Origin: Nonomuraea rhodomycinica
Lineage (GTDB): Bacteria > Actinomycetota > Actinomycetes > Streptosporangiales > Streptosporangiaceae
Assembly: GCF_013363995.1 (NCBI RefSeq)
Contig: NZ_JABWGO010000008.1
Location: 248,001-312,000, forward strand
Reading direction: 5' to 3'
Length of the DNA stretch: 64,000 nucleotides
In this document: positions 25,172 through 33,723 of the stretch, in pieces
Layout: each line of letters starts with the position of its first letter
Position numbering within the stretch: position 1 is the stretch's first letter
The notes under the pieces: generated by a model
The model's database searches: none
Seen by the model: the letters and a program-made list of their open reading frames with translations, nothing else
What the model was told of the DNA's origin: nothing
Translations under genes and position numbers: made by a program

Positions 25172-25996
25172 TCACTTGACCGCGCCTCCGGTGATGCCGG
25201 AGATGATGCGCCGCTGGGCCACCGCGAAGACCACCAGCAGGGGCAGGCTCATGAGGATGATGTACGCGAAGATCAGGTGCCAGTTGTTGAGGTAGAGACC
25301 GGCGTTGGCCACCTGGAACAGGTTCAGCGGCAGCGTGTCGAGCCGGCCGCCGACGACGAAGAAGGCGTAGAAGACGTCGTTCCAGACGTACAGGCAGATG
25401 AGGATCGTCGCGGTCGCGAGCACCGGGCGCAGCATGGGCAGGATGACGGAGAAGAACACCCGCACCGGCCCGGCGCCGTCCATGCGGGCCGCCTCCTCGA
25501 TCGACAGCGGCACCGTGCGCACGAAGCCGGTGACGAAGAAGACGACCGTGGACAGGTAGATGCCGACGTAGACGCCGATCATGCCGACGGCGCTGCCGGC
25601 CAGGCCGAGCTGCCGCAGCAGCAGCACGATCGTCACCACGGCCGGGGGCAGCACGATGCCGCTGATCGCGCAGGCGTACAGGACGGCGTTGAGCCGGGTG
25701 GCCCGCCGGGCCAGCACCCACGACGCCATCGAGCCGAACGTCAGCACCAGCAGCACCGACGGCGCGACGACCAGCACACTGCCGAGGAACGCCCTCGGCA
25801 CGTCCCCCTGCTCCCACACCCGGGCCAGGTTCTCCCAGAGCAGCCACCGGGACGGCAGCGACAGGTCGGGCGACAGGGCCTCGCCCTGCGACTTGGCCGC
25901 CGTCACGACGACCAGCCAGAGCGGCACGCCCATGACGAGCACGACGAGGGCGACGACGGCCGGCGGCCGCAGCCGGGCCGCGATTCCACGCGTCAT
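25172..25996 (-). CDS. Carbohydrate ABC transporter permease (MalG type)
   Basis: This 274-aa membrane protein has six segments and the EAA loop IEEAARMDGAGPVRVFFSVILP. It is the last gene of the alpha-galactoside-type operon (GH36, binding protein, MalF, MalG). Its ATG overlaps the MalF stop (25993-25996). No ATPase accompanies it. Confidence 0.9.
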   Translation of the reverse strand: MTRGIAARLRPPAVVALVVLVMGVPLWLVVVTAAKSQGEALSPDLSLPSRWLLWENLARVWEQGDVPRAFLGSVLVVAPSVLLVLTFGSMASWVLARRATRLNAVLYACAISGIVLPPAVVTIVLLLRQLGLAGSAVGMIGVYVGIYLSTVVFFVTGFVRTVPLSIEEAARMDGAGPVRVFFSVILPMLRPVLATATILICLYVWNDVFYAFFVVGGRLDTLPLNLFQVANAGLYLNNWHLIFAYIILMSLPLLVVFAVAQRRIISGITGGAVK

Positions 25997-26880
25997 ACGA
26001 CTTCCTCCCTCTTGCGCAGGACGCGGATGACCGGGAAGGCCAGCAGCGCCACCATGAGGAACAGCACCAGGCTCATCGTGGTGGCCTGCGCGAACAGGCC
26101 CTGGCCGAAGGTGCGGTAGATGAAGATGTTGAGGATCTCGGTGCTGCGGGCCGGCCCGCCCCCGGTCGTGGCCTGGACGATGTCGAAGCCGTTCATGGAG
26201 CCCAGCAGCGCGGTGGCCACGTTGAACGTGACCGCCGGCGCCAGCAGCGGGAAGCGGATCGACCAGAACGCCTGCCATCCGGTGGCGCCGTCGATGCGGG
26301 CCGCCTCGGTGACGTCCTCGGGGATCGTCTTCAGCCCGGCCAGGTAGATGAGCATGGACAGGCCCATCCACTTCCAGGCGTGGATGAGCGCGACGACGAC
26401 CAGTGTCCAGGTGGTGTCGCCCAGCCAGGGGATCGTCACGCTCGTCCCGAGCACGCCGCCGAGCAGGTCGTTCAGGCTGCCGTCGGGTTTGAGCAGCGCC
26501 TGGAAGACGTAGCCCACCGCCAGCGCCGACATGAGCACGGGGACGAGGAACACCAGGCGGGCCGCCCGGTTGAGCCAGGTGTCGCGCTCCAGCAGGACGG
26601 CCAGGCCGAACCCGAACAGGTTCTGGAACAGCGCGACCAGGACGGCGTAGACCAGCGTGACGCGCAGCGCGCCGTACAGGGTGCCGTCCGACAGCAGGTC
26701 GGCGAAGTTGTCCCAGCCGACCGGCCGGATCTCGCTCTTGAAGCTGGACCAGTCGGTGAACGCGTAGACGAAGTTGAACAGGGTGGGCAGGAAGAAGAAG
26801 ACGAACAGGATCGCGAAGGCCGGCGCCAGGAACCACATGGGGTGGGTGCGGCGCCCCGCTCCGGCGGGTGCGGGCCGCAT
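25993..26880 (-). CDS. Carbohydrate ABC transporter permease (MalF type)
   Basis: This 295-aa protein starts MRPAPAGAGRRTHPMWFLAP. It has six membrane segments and the EAA loop VTEAARIDGATGWQAFWSIRFP. The NGFDIVQATTGGGPARSTEIL stretch near residue 235 is typical of the MalF/UgpA/MsmF class. The start codon overlaps the stop of the binding-protein gene (26880). It pairs with the downstream permease. Confidence 0.9.
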   Translation of the reverse strand: MRPAPAGAGRRTHPMWFLAPAFAILFVFFFLPTLFNFVYAFTDWSSFKSEIRPVGWDNFADLLSDGTLYGALRVTLVYAVLVALFQNLFGFGLAVLLERDTWLNRAARLVFLVPVLMSALAVGYVFQALLKPDGSLNDLLGGVLGTSVTIPWLGDTTWTLVVVALIHAWKWMGLSMLIYLAGLKTIPEDVTEAARIDGATGWQAFWSIRFPLLAPAVTFNVATALLGSMNGFDIVQATTGGGPARSTEILNIFIYRTFGQGLFAQATTMSLVLFLMVALLAFPVIRVLRKREEVV

Positions 26881-28211
26881 CAGAAGCCGGAGGCGCCGGC
26901 CGCCTTGGCGAGCTGGGCGAACTGCTTCTGCGTGGCCGCCGCCACCTGCTCGGGCGTGAGGCTGCCGGTGATCATGTCGGCCAGGTTGAGGTACAGGTCG
27001 GGGTTGGCCACGGCCAGCGCCTGCATCGACCCGACCGAGCCGCCGAGGGACTTGTGCACGTCGAGCAGCGCCTGCGGCACGCCGGCCGGGGTGGGCACGT
27101 CCGTCTTCAGCGACACGGTCTTGCGGGCGGTGACGAACTCCTGGTAGCCGGGGCCCATCCAGTACGCGAGGAGCTGGCGCGCGGCGGCCTCACGCCTGGC
27201 GTCGCCGGTCCTGAACGCCACCAGGGCGTTGGACTGGTCGGGGATGAACGTGCCCACGTTGCCGCTCGGGGAGATCGGGAAGAAGCCGATCTTCTTGTCC
27301 AGCTCGGCGGTGTCGGCCTTGGCCTGGAGCTGGCCGAAGAAGGAGTTGACCTGGACGGCCATCGCGGCCTTGCCGGACAGCAGCGCCGCGCCCTGGTCCT
27401 CGAAGGTGGCGGTCTTGATGTCGGCGTTGAACAGCCCCTCGTCGATGAGCGACTTGTACGTCTTGATCGCGCCGACGATGGTCCGGTCGGCGAAGGTCTC
27501 CTTGCCGGTGTTGATCCGGTCCCAGAGGCCGTCGCGGGCGGCGTCGGCGAGCTGGACCTGCACCCACCACTGGGTCGCCCACTTGTCGCCGGCCATCTCG
27601 AAGAACGGGGTGACGCCCTTGGCCTTGAGCTTGCGGGCCGTCTCGACCAGCTCGCCGAAGTTCTCGGGCGGCTCGGTGACGCCGTTGGCCGCGAAGACCT
27701 CCTTGTTGTAGTAGACGCCCTCGACGGCTGGGCTGGTGATGAGCGCGGCGTAGCGGGTCCTGTCCAGCAGGCCCGTGATGTCGCGCAGCTCGGGCGACAT
27801 CGACGGGAGCCAGGGGGCGTCGTCCAGCGGCTGGAGGTTGGCGCGGGCGTTCAGGGCGGTCAGCATGGACGCGGTGGGCTGCCAGAAGGCCAGGTCCGGC
27901 TTGTCGCCCGTGGCCACCTTGGTCTGCACGCCCTGTTCGTACGGGTCGGGGATGGTGACGACGTCGACCTTGGCGCCGGTGGCCTTGGAGAAGGCGGCCG
28001 TCACCTGCTCGGGCACGGTGGTGCTGTTCTGCGCGGCCCAGATGGTGAGCGTGACGCCGTCGAGCCGGCCCGTCGGGGAGGGCCAGGCCGCGGGGGTCGC
28101 GTCCCCGGCCTGGGCGGCCGGGCCGGAGGCCGGGTCGCTGCACCCGGTCAGGACGAGCAGCGCGGTGGCCGCGGCCGTGGCGGCGGTGGTGAGGCGCGGT
28201 GCCAGGTTCAC
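26880..28211 (-). CDS. Extracellular sugar-binding lipoprotein (CUT1)
   Basis: This 443-aa lipoprotein has a signal peptide ending in LLVLTGCS (Cys ~24). The body has the CUT1 pattern: VTLTIWAAQNSTTVPEQVTAAF at ~55, KVDVVTIPDPYEQGVQTKVATG, PDLAFWQP. GTG is the start; an AAAGGA lies ~8 nt upstream. It follows the GH36 gene after a 24-bp hairpin and precedes two permeases. The GH36 neighbour suggests melibiose, raffinose or another alpha-galactoside as ligand. Confidence 0.9.
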   Translation of the reverse strand: MNLAPRLTTAATAAATALLVLTGCSDPASGPAAQAGDATPAAWPSPTGRLDGVTLTIWAAQNSTTVPEQVTAAFSKATGAKVDVVTIPDPYEQGVQTKVATGDKPDLAFWQPTASMLTALNARANLQPLDDAPWLPSMSPELRDITGLLDRTRYAALITSPAVEGVYYNKEVFAANGVTEPPENFGELVETARKLKAKGVTPFFEMAGDKWATQWWVQVQLADAARDGLWDRINTGKETFADRTIVGAIKTYKSLIDEGLFNADIKTATFEDQGAALLSGKAAMAVQVNSFFGQLQAKADTAELDKKIGFFPISPSGNVGTFIPDQSNALVAFRTGDARREAAARQLLAYWMGPGYQEFVTARKTVSLKTDVPTPAGVPQALLDVHKSLGGSVGSMQALAVANPDLYLNLADMITGSLTPEQVAAATQKQFAQLAKAAGASGF

Positions 28212-28230
28212 GGTGTGGTTCCTTTGTCCG

Positions 28231-28254
28231 TGTCCGGCACCATCGTGCCGGACA
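28231..28254 (-). other. Intercistronic hairpin between GH36 and binding-protein genes
   Basis: TGTCCGGCAC (28231-28240) and GTGCCGGACA (28245-28254) are perfect 10-bp inverted arms around CATC. It lies 25 nt after the GH36 stop and 19 nt before the binding-protein start. There is no T-run, so it is more likely an mRNA-stabilising or processing hairpin. That would allow more binding protein than glycosidase to be made. Confidence 0.6.
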
Positions 28255-28279
28255 ATCCCATGGGGGGGCAGATGGGGTT

Positions 28280-30400
28280 TTACTCGGGACGGAGCTCGCG
28301 GAGCTCGATGACGCGGGCGGTGGGGGCGGCGACGGTCGTGGTCACGGTCAGCTCACCGGTCGCCGGGTTCCAGGAGTGCTCCCAGCCGGGCGCCTGCCGG
28401 GGATAGGCCACCCGTACCCGGACGTCCCAGCCGGCGAGGTGCGGGAACGACAGGACCACCCTCTCCTCCGCGCCGGGACGTCGCCACACGCCCACGTGGG
28501 TGACCGCGCCGGCGCGCAGGCCGAGCGCGCACCACGGGTCGTCCCAGCGGGGCAGCCCGAGCGGCCAGCACGGCGCCGACGACGCCACGTCCGGCCGCAG
28601 CGCCCGGTGCAGCCGCACCCCGTCGCGGACCAGGGCGAACCGCTCCGGGCTCATGGCGTGCAGGTTGCCCGACAGGTAGAGCCGGCCGAGGACGCCGGTG
28701 CACATCGTGAACGCGACCTCCTCGTCGGTCATCTCCGGCTGCGGGTAGGCCCAGTTGGCGGCCTGCTCCGGCGGCATGGCGAGCGGCGCGGCCACGGCGA
28801 TCGGCGGGTAGCGGAGGAAGTCCTGCTGGTCGCTGGTGGACTGGAGGTTGAGCCGCGACAGCATCGCGAAGTCCATCCGCATCGCGCCCGAGGCGCAGTT
28901 CTCCAGCACCAGTGCCGGATGCCGGTCGAGGACGCCGTCGAGCCAGGCCAGGTGGGCCCGGTTGTGGGCGAGCAGGCCCGCGCCGGCGCTGGTGGCGTCC
29001 ACGTCGGTGCCCGCCCCCGGGTTGATGTTGTAGTCGAGCTTGACGTAGCCGACGCCCAGCTCCCCCACCAGCCGGTCCACCACCTGGTCGAGGTGCTCGA
29101 CGGCGGCGGGGTGGCGCAGGTCCAGGTGGTAGCGGCCGTGCTCGACGACCCGCTCGCCGCCGCGCTGGAGGAACGCCTCCTTGGGCAGCTCGTCGGCCAT
29201 CGGGCTGCGCACGCCGATCACCTCGGGCTCCAGCCACAGGCCGGGGGTCATGCCGTGGGCCCTGATGTGCCCGAGGACCTCCTCGATCCCGCCGGGGAAG
29301 CGGGTCCTGGACGGCCGCCAGGCGCCGACGCTGTCCCACCAGTCGCCGTCCTCGTCGTACCAACCGGCGTCCACGCAGAACACCTCGGCCCCGGCGGAGG
29401 CGGCGGCCTCGATCAGCGGCAGCAGCTTGGCGGTGGTGGGGTCACCCATGAGGGTGTTCATGTAGTCGTTGAAGACGACCGGCAGGGTGTCGCGGTCGGG
29501 GTGCGGGCGGCGCAGCGCGCGGCGGTGCGCGGTGAGCGCGGCGACGGCGCCTTCGAGACCGTCGGCGCGCGGGGAGACGGCCACGGAGACGGGGACCGTG
29601 GTGAACGACTCGCCGGGGGCCAGCGTCTGGCTCCACTGGTGGTCGAGGTCGGTGGGGCCGCTCGCGGCGACGTACACGCCGTCCCGGCGGGCGCCCAGCT
29701 CCCAGCGCCACGCGCCGTTGTGCTCGATCTGCCACACCCACGCCTCGCCCGTGCGCCGGTCCACCAGCCCGCCCATCGGCACGTGCCGGCCGCTCGACCA
29801 GGTGCCCGAGCTGGTCAGCGCGAACGCGCCCCGGCCGTGCTGCCCGTGACCGTCCAGCCCGAGATCCGGGACCAGCTCGCCGAGCGGCCGCCGGGTCCAG
29901 CGGCCCTCCCCCAGCCACTCGCTGTCGGCGTACAGGACGTCGAGGTCGCCGGCGTGGCGGCCCGGGAAGCCCGCCGCGAACGAGCTGACGCCCAGCAGCA
30001 GCACCGGCGCCGTCCCCTGGTTCGTCACGCGGACCCGGGCCTGGCAGGCGGACACGCCCTCGTACGAGCGGAGCGTCAGCTCGGCGGCCAGGCCGGTGCG
30101 GTCGTCACGCAGGGCGATCCGCAGCACGTGCCGGCCGCCCTCCCGCGACTGCTCGGCCCCGGCGTACCGCAACCGGCAGCCCACGGCGGTCTCCGAGAGC
30201 CGCTGCGACGCCCGCCGGCGACCCTCTCCGGGGACCAGCACCTCCACCAGGGGCTGCGCCGGCGCTCCGTCCCCGCCCGCCGCCCCGCCGCCAGGCGCGG
30301 CCAGCGTCCGCAGCGCCACGGGCCGGTCGGGGTGGATCTCCACCACCGCCGTCAGGGCGTCATGGCCCCAGCGCAAGGTCTGGATCACGTCAGCGGGCAT
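28280..30400 (-). CDS. GH36 alpha-galactosidase
   Basis: About 706 aa, the usual length of GH36. It has an N-terminal beta-supersandwich domain (~1-300), a TIM barrel and a C-terminal beta domain. Key motifs are FNDYMNTLMGDPT at ~310, FCVDAGWYDEDGDWW, GLWLEPEVI, the nucleophile D456 in YVKLDYN, ENCASGAMRMD and the acid/base region SD524-QQD527. It removes terminal alpha-galactose from oligosaccharides. No signal peptide, so it is intracellular. ATG 30400 has GAGGAG 8 nt upstream; an upstream GTG is too close to it. It is the first structural gene of its operon, behind a LacI gene and two operators. Confidence 0.92.
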   Translation of the reverse strand: MPADVIQTLRWGHDALTAVVEIHPDRPVALRTLAAPGGGAAGGDGAPAQPLVEVLVPGEGRRRASQRLSETAVGCRLRYAGAEQSREGGRHVLRIALRDDRTGLAAELTLRSYEGVSACQARVRVTNQGTAPVLLLGVSSFAAGFPGRHAGDLDVLYADSEWLGEGRWTRRPLGELVPDLGLDGHGQHGRGAFALTSSGTWSSGRHVPMGGLVDRRTGEAWVWQIEHNGAWRWELGARRDGVYVAASGPTDLDHQWSQTLAPGESFTTVPVSVAVSPRADGLEGAVAALTAHRRALRRPHPDRDTLPVVFNDYMNTLMGDPTTAKLLPLIEAAASAGAEVFCVDAGWYDEDGDWWDSVGAWRPSRTRFPGGIEEVLGHIRAHGMTPGLWLEPEVIGVRSPMADELPKEAFLQRGGERVVEHGRYHLDLRHPAAVEHLDQVVDRLVGELGVGYVKLDYNINPGAGTDVDATSAGAGLLAHNRAHLAWLDGVLDRHPALVLENCASGAMRMDFAMLSRLNLQSTSDQQDFLRYPPIAVAAPLAMPPEQAANWAYPQPEMTDEEVAFTMCTGVLGRLYLSGNLHAMSPERFALVRDGVRLHRALRPDVASSAPCWPLGLPRWDDPWCALGLRAGAVTHVGVWRRPGAEERVVLSFPHLAGWDVRVRVAYPRQAPGWEHSWNPATGELTVTTTVAAPTARVIELRELRPE

Positions 30401-30425
30401 GGGCACATCTCCTCAGGTACGGCCT

Positions 30426-30473
30426 ATGTGACCGGTCACATGCATCCCGTTGGCGTAAGTGTGAGCGGTAACA
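30426..30473. promoter_or_regulatory. Two LacI-type operators upstream of GH36 operon
   Basis: ATGTGACCGGTCACAT (30426-30441) is a perfect 16-bp palindrome. TGTGAGCGGTAACA (30460-30473) is closely related to it and to the ChvE-promoter site TGTTAGCGATAACA (12 of 14 positions each). A weaker half-match, TGTTACCGGCCCA, lies near 30503. The divergence and spacing suit a LacI-family dimer-of-dimers, with the upstream LacI protein as the obvious candidate. Confidence 0.65.
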
Positions 30474-30580
30474 CGCACCCAGAGGAACCCTCCTTTGCCG
30501 GATTGTTACCGGCCCATGTCGATGGACGCAGGTGCAGAGGAAGGCACCGACGAGGACGGCGCGGCGGCGGGGTGGGAGGG

Positions 30581-31633
30581 TCAGCGGGGAGGGGCGGTGG
30601 ACTCGCGGATGATCAGGCGGGGCGGGGTCAGGGTGAGGGTGGGCTGCGGCCGGCCCAGGAGTTCGGCCACCGCCGCCCGGAAGCACGCCTTGCCCAGGCC
30701 CGCGAAGTCCATCCGCACCGTCGTCAGCGCCGGCGTCCAGTACGCGGAGCCCGGGATGTCGTCGAAGCCGACGATGCTCACGTCCCCCGGCACGTCCCTG
30801 CCCGCGTCGTACAGGGCCCGGCGCACGCCCTGCGCGATGTCGTCGTTGCCGCACAGCACGGCCGTCACCTCCGGGTCGCCGGCCAGCAGGCGCCGGCCGG
30901 CCTCGTAGGCGCCCGCGACGTCCCAGCCGCAGTCGATCACCTCGGGCACCGGGGCGCCCGCCTGGCGCAGCGCGTCGTGCCAGCCGGCGTGGCGCCCGCC
31001 GGAGCGGCCCTCGGAGGGGATCGCCACGTGATGGACGGTGCGGTGACCGAGCCCGAGCAGGTGCCGGGTGGCGTCGGCGGCGGCGCCGCGCTCGTCGAGG
31101 GCGATGGCGACCCGGCCCGTGTCGGGGGCGGCCGGTTCGGTCGCGGCGACCGCGGGCACGTGCGGGGGCAGCGCCTCCAGCACCGCCGCGCCCGACGGGT
31201 CGAACGCGATGACCACCACGGCTCCCGCGCTGGGGTCGCTGACGTAGTCGACGGTCTGCTTGACGTCGCCCGGCCCGTCGGACTCGACGACGCGCACCCC
31301 CACGGCCATGCCCTCCACCCGGGCCGCCTCCTCGATGCCCTGGAGCGTCGAGGCGTAGCCGTACAGCATGGTGTCGGACATGACGACGGTCACGCCGTGG
31401 GCGCGGCCGAGGCCGAGGGCGCGCGCGGCGCGGTTGGGGCGGAAGCCGAGCCGGTCGATGGCGGCGAGCACCGCGGCGCGGGTCGCTGAGCTCACCCGGG
31501 GCGAGTCGTTGAGGACGCGCGAGACGGTCTGGTGGGACACGCCCGCGGCGGCGGCGACGTCGCGGATGCTGGGGACGGCCCCGCCACGGGCGGCCGCGCG
31601 CGCCTCACGCCGGGGGCTGCTGGTCACGATCAC
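30581..31633 (-). CDS. LacI-family transcriptional regulator
   Basis: This 350-aa repressor has the HTH at ~22-42 (IRDVAAAAGVSHQTVSRVLND), a hinge (RAARALGLGRAHGVTVVMSD) and a sugar-binding domain ending ..VSIVGFDDIPGSAYWTPALTTV. The SHQTVSRVLN recognition helix is the class that binds TGTxAGCGxTAACA-type operators, which matches the sites found at 30426-30473 and 20963-20976. The GTG start is uncertain; a second in-frame GTG lies two codons later. It is encoded upstream of the GH36 operon in the same direction. Confidence 0.9.
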   Translation of the reverse strand: MIVTSSPRREARAAARGGAVPSIRDVAAAAGVSHQTVSRVLNDSPRVSSATRAAVLAAIDRLGFRPNRAARALGLGRAHGVTVVMSDTMLYGYASTLQGIEEAARVEGMAVGVRVVESDGPGDVKQTVDYVSDPSAGAVVVIAFDPSGAAVLEALPPHVPAVAATEPAAPDTGRVAIALDERGAAADATRHLLGLGHRTVHHVAIPSEGRSGGRHAGWHDALRQAGAPVPEVIDCGWDVAGAYEAGRRLLAGDPEVTAVLCGNDDIAQGVRRALYDAGRDVPGDVSIVGFDDIPGSAYWTPALTTVRMDFAGLGKACFRAAVAELLGRPQPTLTLTPPRLIIRESTAPPR

Positions 31634-31790
31634 ATCGTAGGCCGCTCCGGTCCGCGCCGTGGACCGCCCCTCGCGCCTCGCTGATCTCTTCTGGTCACCC
31701 CAATATCCGGAATTTCATGACAGGGGTGTCAGATCTCGACAGAATGCGGAGTCCATCCAGCCTTACCGCAAAACTGGAGGGAAACCCCAT

Positions 31791-32792
31791 ATGCGTAGAC
31801 CCCTAGGGGTACTCGCCGGCCTCGTCAGCGTCGCGGCGCTCTCCGCGCCCATGGCCACCGCTCACGCCGAGTCGGTGTCCCTGGCCGCGTGCCGGCTGAC
31901 CGTGAACGAGCCCACCCTCAGCACCGCCGGCCGGATCCAGGCGTCCGCCGTACGGGAGGACTGCGCCCGTCCCGGGCTGGTCCGCGTCCGCATCCTGCGC
32001 GCCGTGCCGGGCGACGACCCGGTCGTCAAGAGCGCCGCGGCGCGCGGCCGCGTCAACCGCGTGACGGTCGCCATGGCGTGCGCGCCGGGCACCTACTACG
32101 CGACAGCCACCGACTACCGCGGCAACAGCGGCAAGTCCAAGCCCGTCAAGCTGACCTGCTCCCCCACCGGGACGCCGTCCCCGTCGCCAACCTCGAGCTC
32201 CATCCCCACGGCCACCGCGACGGCGACGGCGACCGCGACCGGGACGCCGACGGCTTCCCCGTCCCCGAGCGGGACCCGCACCTCGTCCCCGAGGCCGACG
32301 CCCACGGCCTCCCCGTCGCCGAGCCGCACGGTGACCGCGACGCCGACCCGCACGCCGACCACGAAGCCGACCCCCACCTCCACCTCGACGTCCGGCACGG
32401 TCGGCAGCACGGAGGAGAACGAGGTCGTCCGGCTGACCAACGCCGAACGGGCCAAGGGCGGCTGCCAGCCGCTCAAGCACGACCCGCAGCTGCACAAGGC
32501 CGCCTACGACCACTCGGCCGACATGGCGGCGCAGAACTACTTCAGCCACACCTCCAAGGACGGCCGCAGCTTCATGGACCGCATCCGCGGCGCCGGCTTC
32601 ACCGGCGGCACGGGCTGGGCCGAGAACATCGCCATGGGCCAGCCGAGCCCGGCCTCCGTGGTCGAGGCCTGGATGAACAGCTCCGGGCACAAGGCCAACA
32701 TCATGAACTGCAAGTACACCCTCATCGGTGTCGGCGCGGCCAAGAACTCCAAGGGCCAGATCTACTGGACCCAGGACTTCGCGGCGCGCTGA
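31791..32792 (+). CDS. Secreted CAP/SCP-domain protein
   Basis: This 333-aa protein has a Sec signal peptide (MRRPLGVLAGLVSVAALSAP, cleavage near AHA-E at ~27). A small beta domain with paired cysteines (~30-125) follows, then a Ser/Thr/Pro/Ala linker (~126-205, with a six-fold TA dipeptide run), and a C-terminal CAP domain (~210-333). CAP marks are LTNAERAKGGCQPLKHDPQL, ADMAAQNYFSHTSKDGRSF, GWAENIAMGQ and WMNSSGHKANIMN, with both metal-site His residues and the Glu. Bacterial members are cell-wall-associated proteins of unclear activity. GGAGGG 10 nt upstream supports the start. It is monocistronic with a strong terminator. Confidence 0.9.
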   Translation: MRRPLGVLAGLVSVAALSAPMATAHAESVSLAACRLTVNEPTLSTAGRIQASAVREDCARPGLVRVRILRAVPGDDPVVKSAAARGRVNRVTVAMACAPGTYYATATDYRGNSGKSKPVKLTCSPTGTPSPSPTSSSIPTATATATATATGTPTASPSPSGTRTSSPRPTPTASPSPSRTVTATPTRTPTTKPTPTSTSTSGTVGSTEENEVVRLTNAERAKGGCQPLKHDPQLHKAAYDHSADMAAQNYFSHTSKDGRSFMDRIRGAGFTGGTGWAENIAMGQPSPASVVEAWMNSSGHKANIMNCKYTLIGVGAAKNSKGQIYWTQDFAAR

Positions 32793-32810
32793 CCGCCCCC
32801 ACCCCGAAGG

Positions 32811-32842
32811 ACGCCCCGCGACGGCACTCCGTCGCGGGGCGT
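32811..32842 (+). terminator. Terminator after the CAP-domain gene
   Basis: A perfect 14-bp stem, ACGCCCCGCGACGG (32811-32824) with CCGTCGCGGGGCGT (32829-32842), encloses a CACT loop and is followed by CCCGTCTT. It starts 18 nt after the stop codon. Confidence 0.88.
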
Positions 32843-32843
32843 C

Positions 32844-32906
32844 CCGTCTTCCGTGCGTGCCGTCTTCCATACGTGCCGTCTTCCATGCGGGCCGTCCTCC
32901 CGCCCC
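32844..32906. repeat. 16-bp tandem repeat downstream of the terminator
   Basis: CCGTCTTCC recurs at 32844, 32860 and 32876, with a degenerate copy near 32892, giving a 16-bp unit (CCGTCTTCCATACGTG). It is noncoding and directly abuts the terminator hairpin. Confidence 0.75.
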
Positions 32907-32979
32907 GGGCCGGCCGAGTTTGCCCCGGAACCGCGCGGGCAGCACTTCACCTGCGGAAACATGAGGGAACGGGGGTCTC

Positions 32980-33723
32980 ATGGCGGCAGCATTCGACGCC
33001 TCCGCCTACGGGCGGAGCATCGCCGACATCTATGACGCCACCGCCCGGGACCTGCCGACCGAGGCGACCGTCGAGCGGCTGTTCCGGCTCGCCGGTGGCG
33101 GTCCCGTGCTGGAGTTCGGGATCGGGACGGGGCGCCTCGCACTGCCCCTGGCGGCCCGGGGGCTGACCGTGGCGGGAGTGGACGGCTCGCCGGAGATGGT
33201 CGCGGAGCTGCGGCGGAAACCGGGCGGCGACCGCATCCCGGTGGCCGTCGGCGACTTCTCGGTCACCAGGGTCGAGGGCCGCTTCGCCCTGGTGGCCCTG
33301 ACCACGAACACGATCTTCGCGCTGCCGTCCCAGGACGCCCAGGTGGGGTGCTTCCGCAACGCGGCCGCGCATCTGGAGCCGGGCGGCCGGTTCGTCGTGG
33401 AGGCGTGGGTGCCGGATCTGAGCGGTTTCGCCCGCGGGCCGGCGCTGCGGCTGCTGTCCCTGTCGGAGGAGGCCGTCACCGCCGAGGCCGCCCGCCTGGC
33501 GCCCGCCACGCAGATGATGTACACGACCCGCGTCCGCATGACCGACGAGGGGCTGCGGCTGCTGCCCGCCAACCACCGCTACGCCTGGCCCGCCGAGCTG
33601 GACCTGATGGGCCGGCTGGCCGGCATGACGCTGGAGTCGCGCTGGGCCGACTGGGAGGGCGCGCCGTTCGGCGACGACAGCCGGGCGCACGTGTCGGTCT
33701 ACCGGCTGACCGGGGAGACGTGA
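32980..33723 (+). CDS. Class I SAM-dependent methyltransferase
   Basis: This 247-aa Rossmann-fold methyltransferase has the SAM-binding motif I VLEFGIGTGRLALPLAARG at ~36-54, the acidic motif II end GVDGSPEMV at ~60 and motif LAVGDFSV-like V-A-V-G-D at ~82. The order YGRSIADIYDATARDLPTEA at the N-terminus is typical of small-molecule or ubiquinone-type methyltransferases. It heads a tightly coupled trio with the heme-oxygenase-like and glycosyltransferase genes (start-stop overlaps). The substrate cannot be inferred. Confidence 0.85.
   Translation: MAAAFDASAYGRSIADIYDATARDLPTEATVERLFRLAGGGPVLEFGIGTGRLALPLAARGLTVAGVDGSPEMVAELRRKPGGDRIPVAVGDFSVTRVEGRFALVALTTNTIFALPSQDAQVGCFRNAAAHLEPGGRFVVEAWVPDLSGFARGPALRLLSLSEEAVTAEAARLAPATQMMYTTRVRMTDEGLRLLPANHRYAWPAELDLMGRLAGMTLESRWADWEGAPFGDDSRAHVSVYRLTGET

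Noticed and set aside
22131..25847. A very long open frame (over 1,200 codons) on the minus strand
   Set aside because: It lies antisense to the ChvE, MmsA and MmsB genes, whose domains, starts and ribosome sites are clear. Long antisense frames are expected at this GC content.
28231..28254. Intrinsic terminator after GH36
   Set aside because: The stem is perfect but no T-run follows, and the next gene starts 19 nt later in the same operon; an intercistronic role fits better.
32161..32400. Repeat-rich stretch considered as an assembly artefact or separate element
   Set aside because: It stays in frame and encodes a Ser/Thr/Pro-rich linker typical between wall and CAP domains of secreted proteins.
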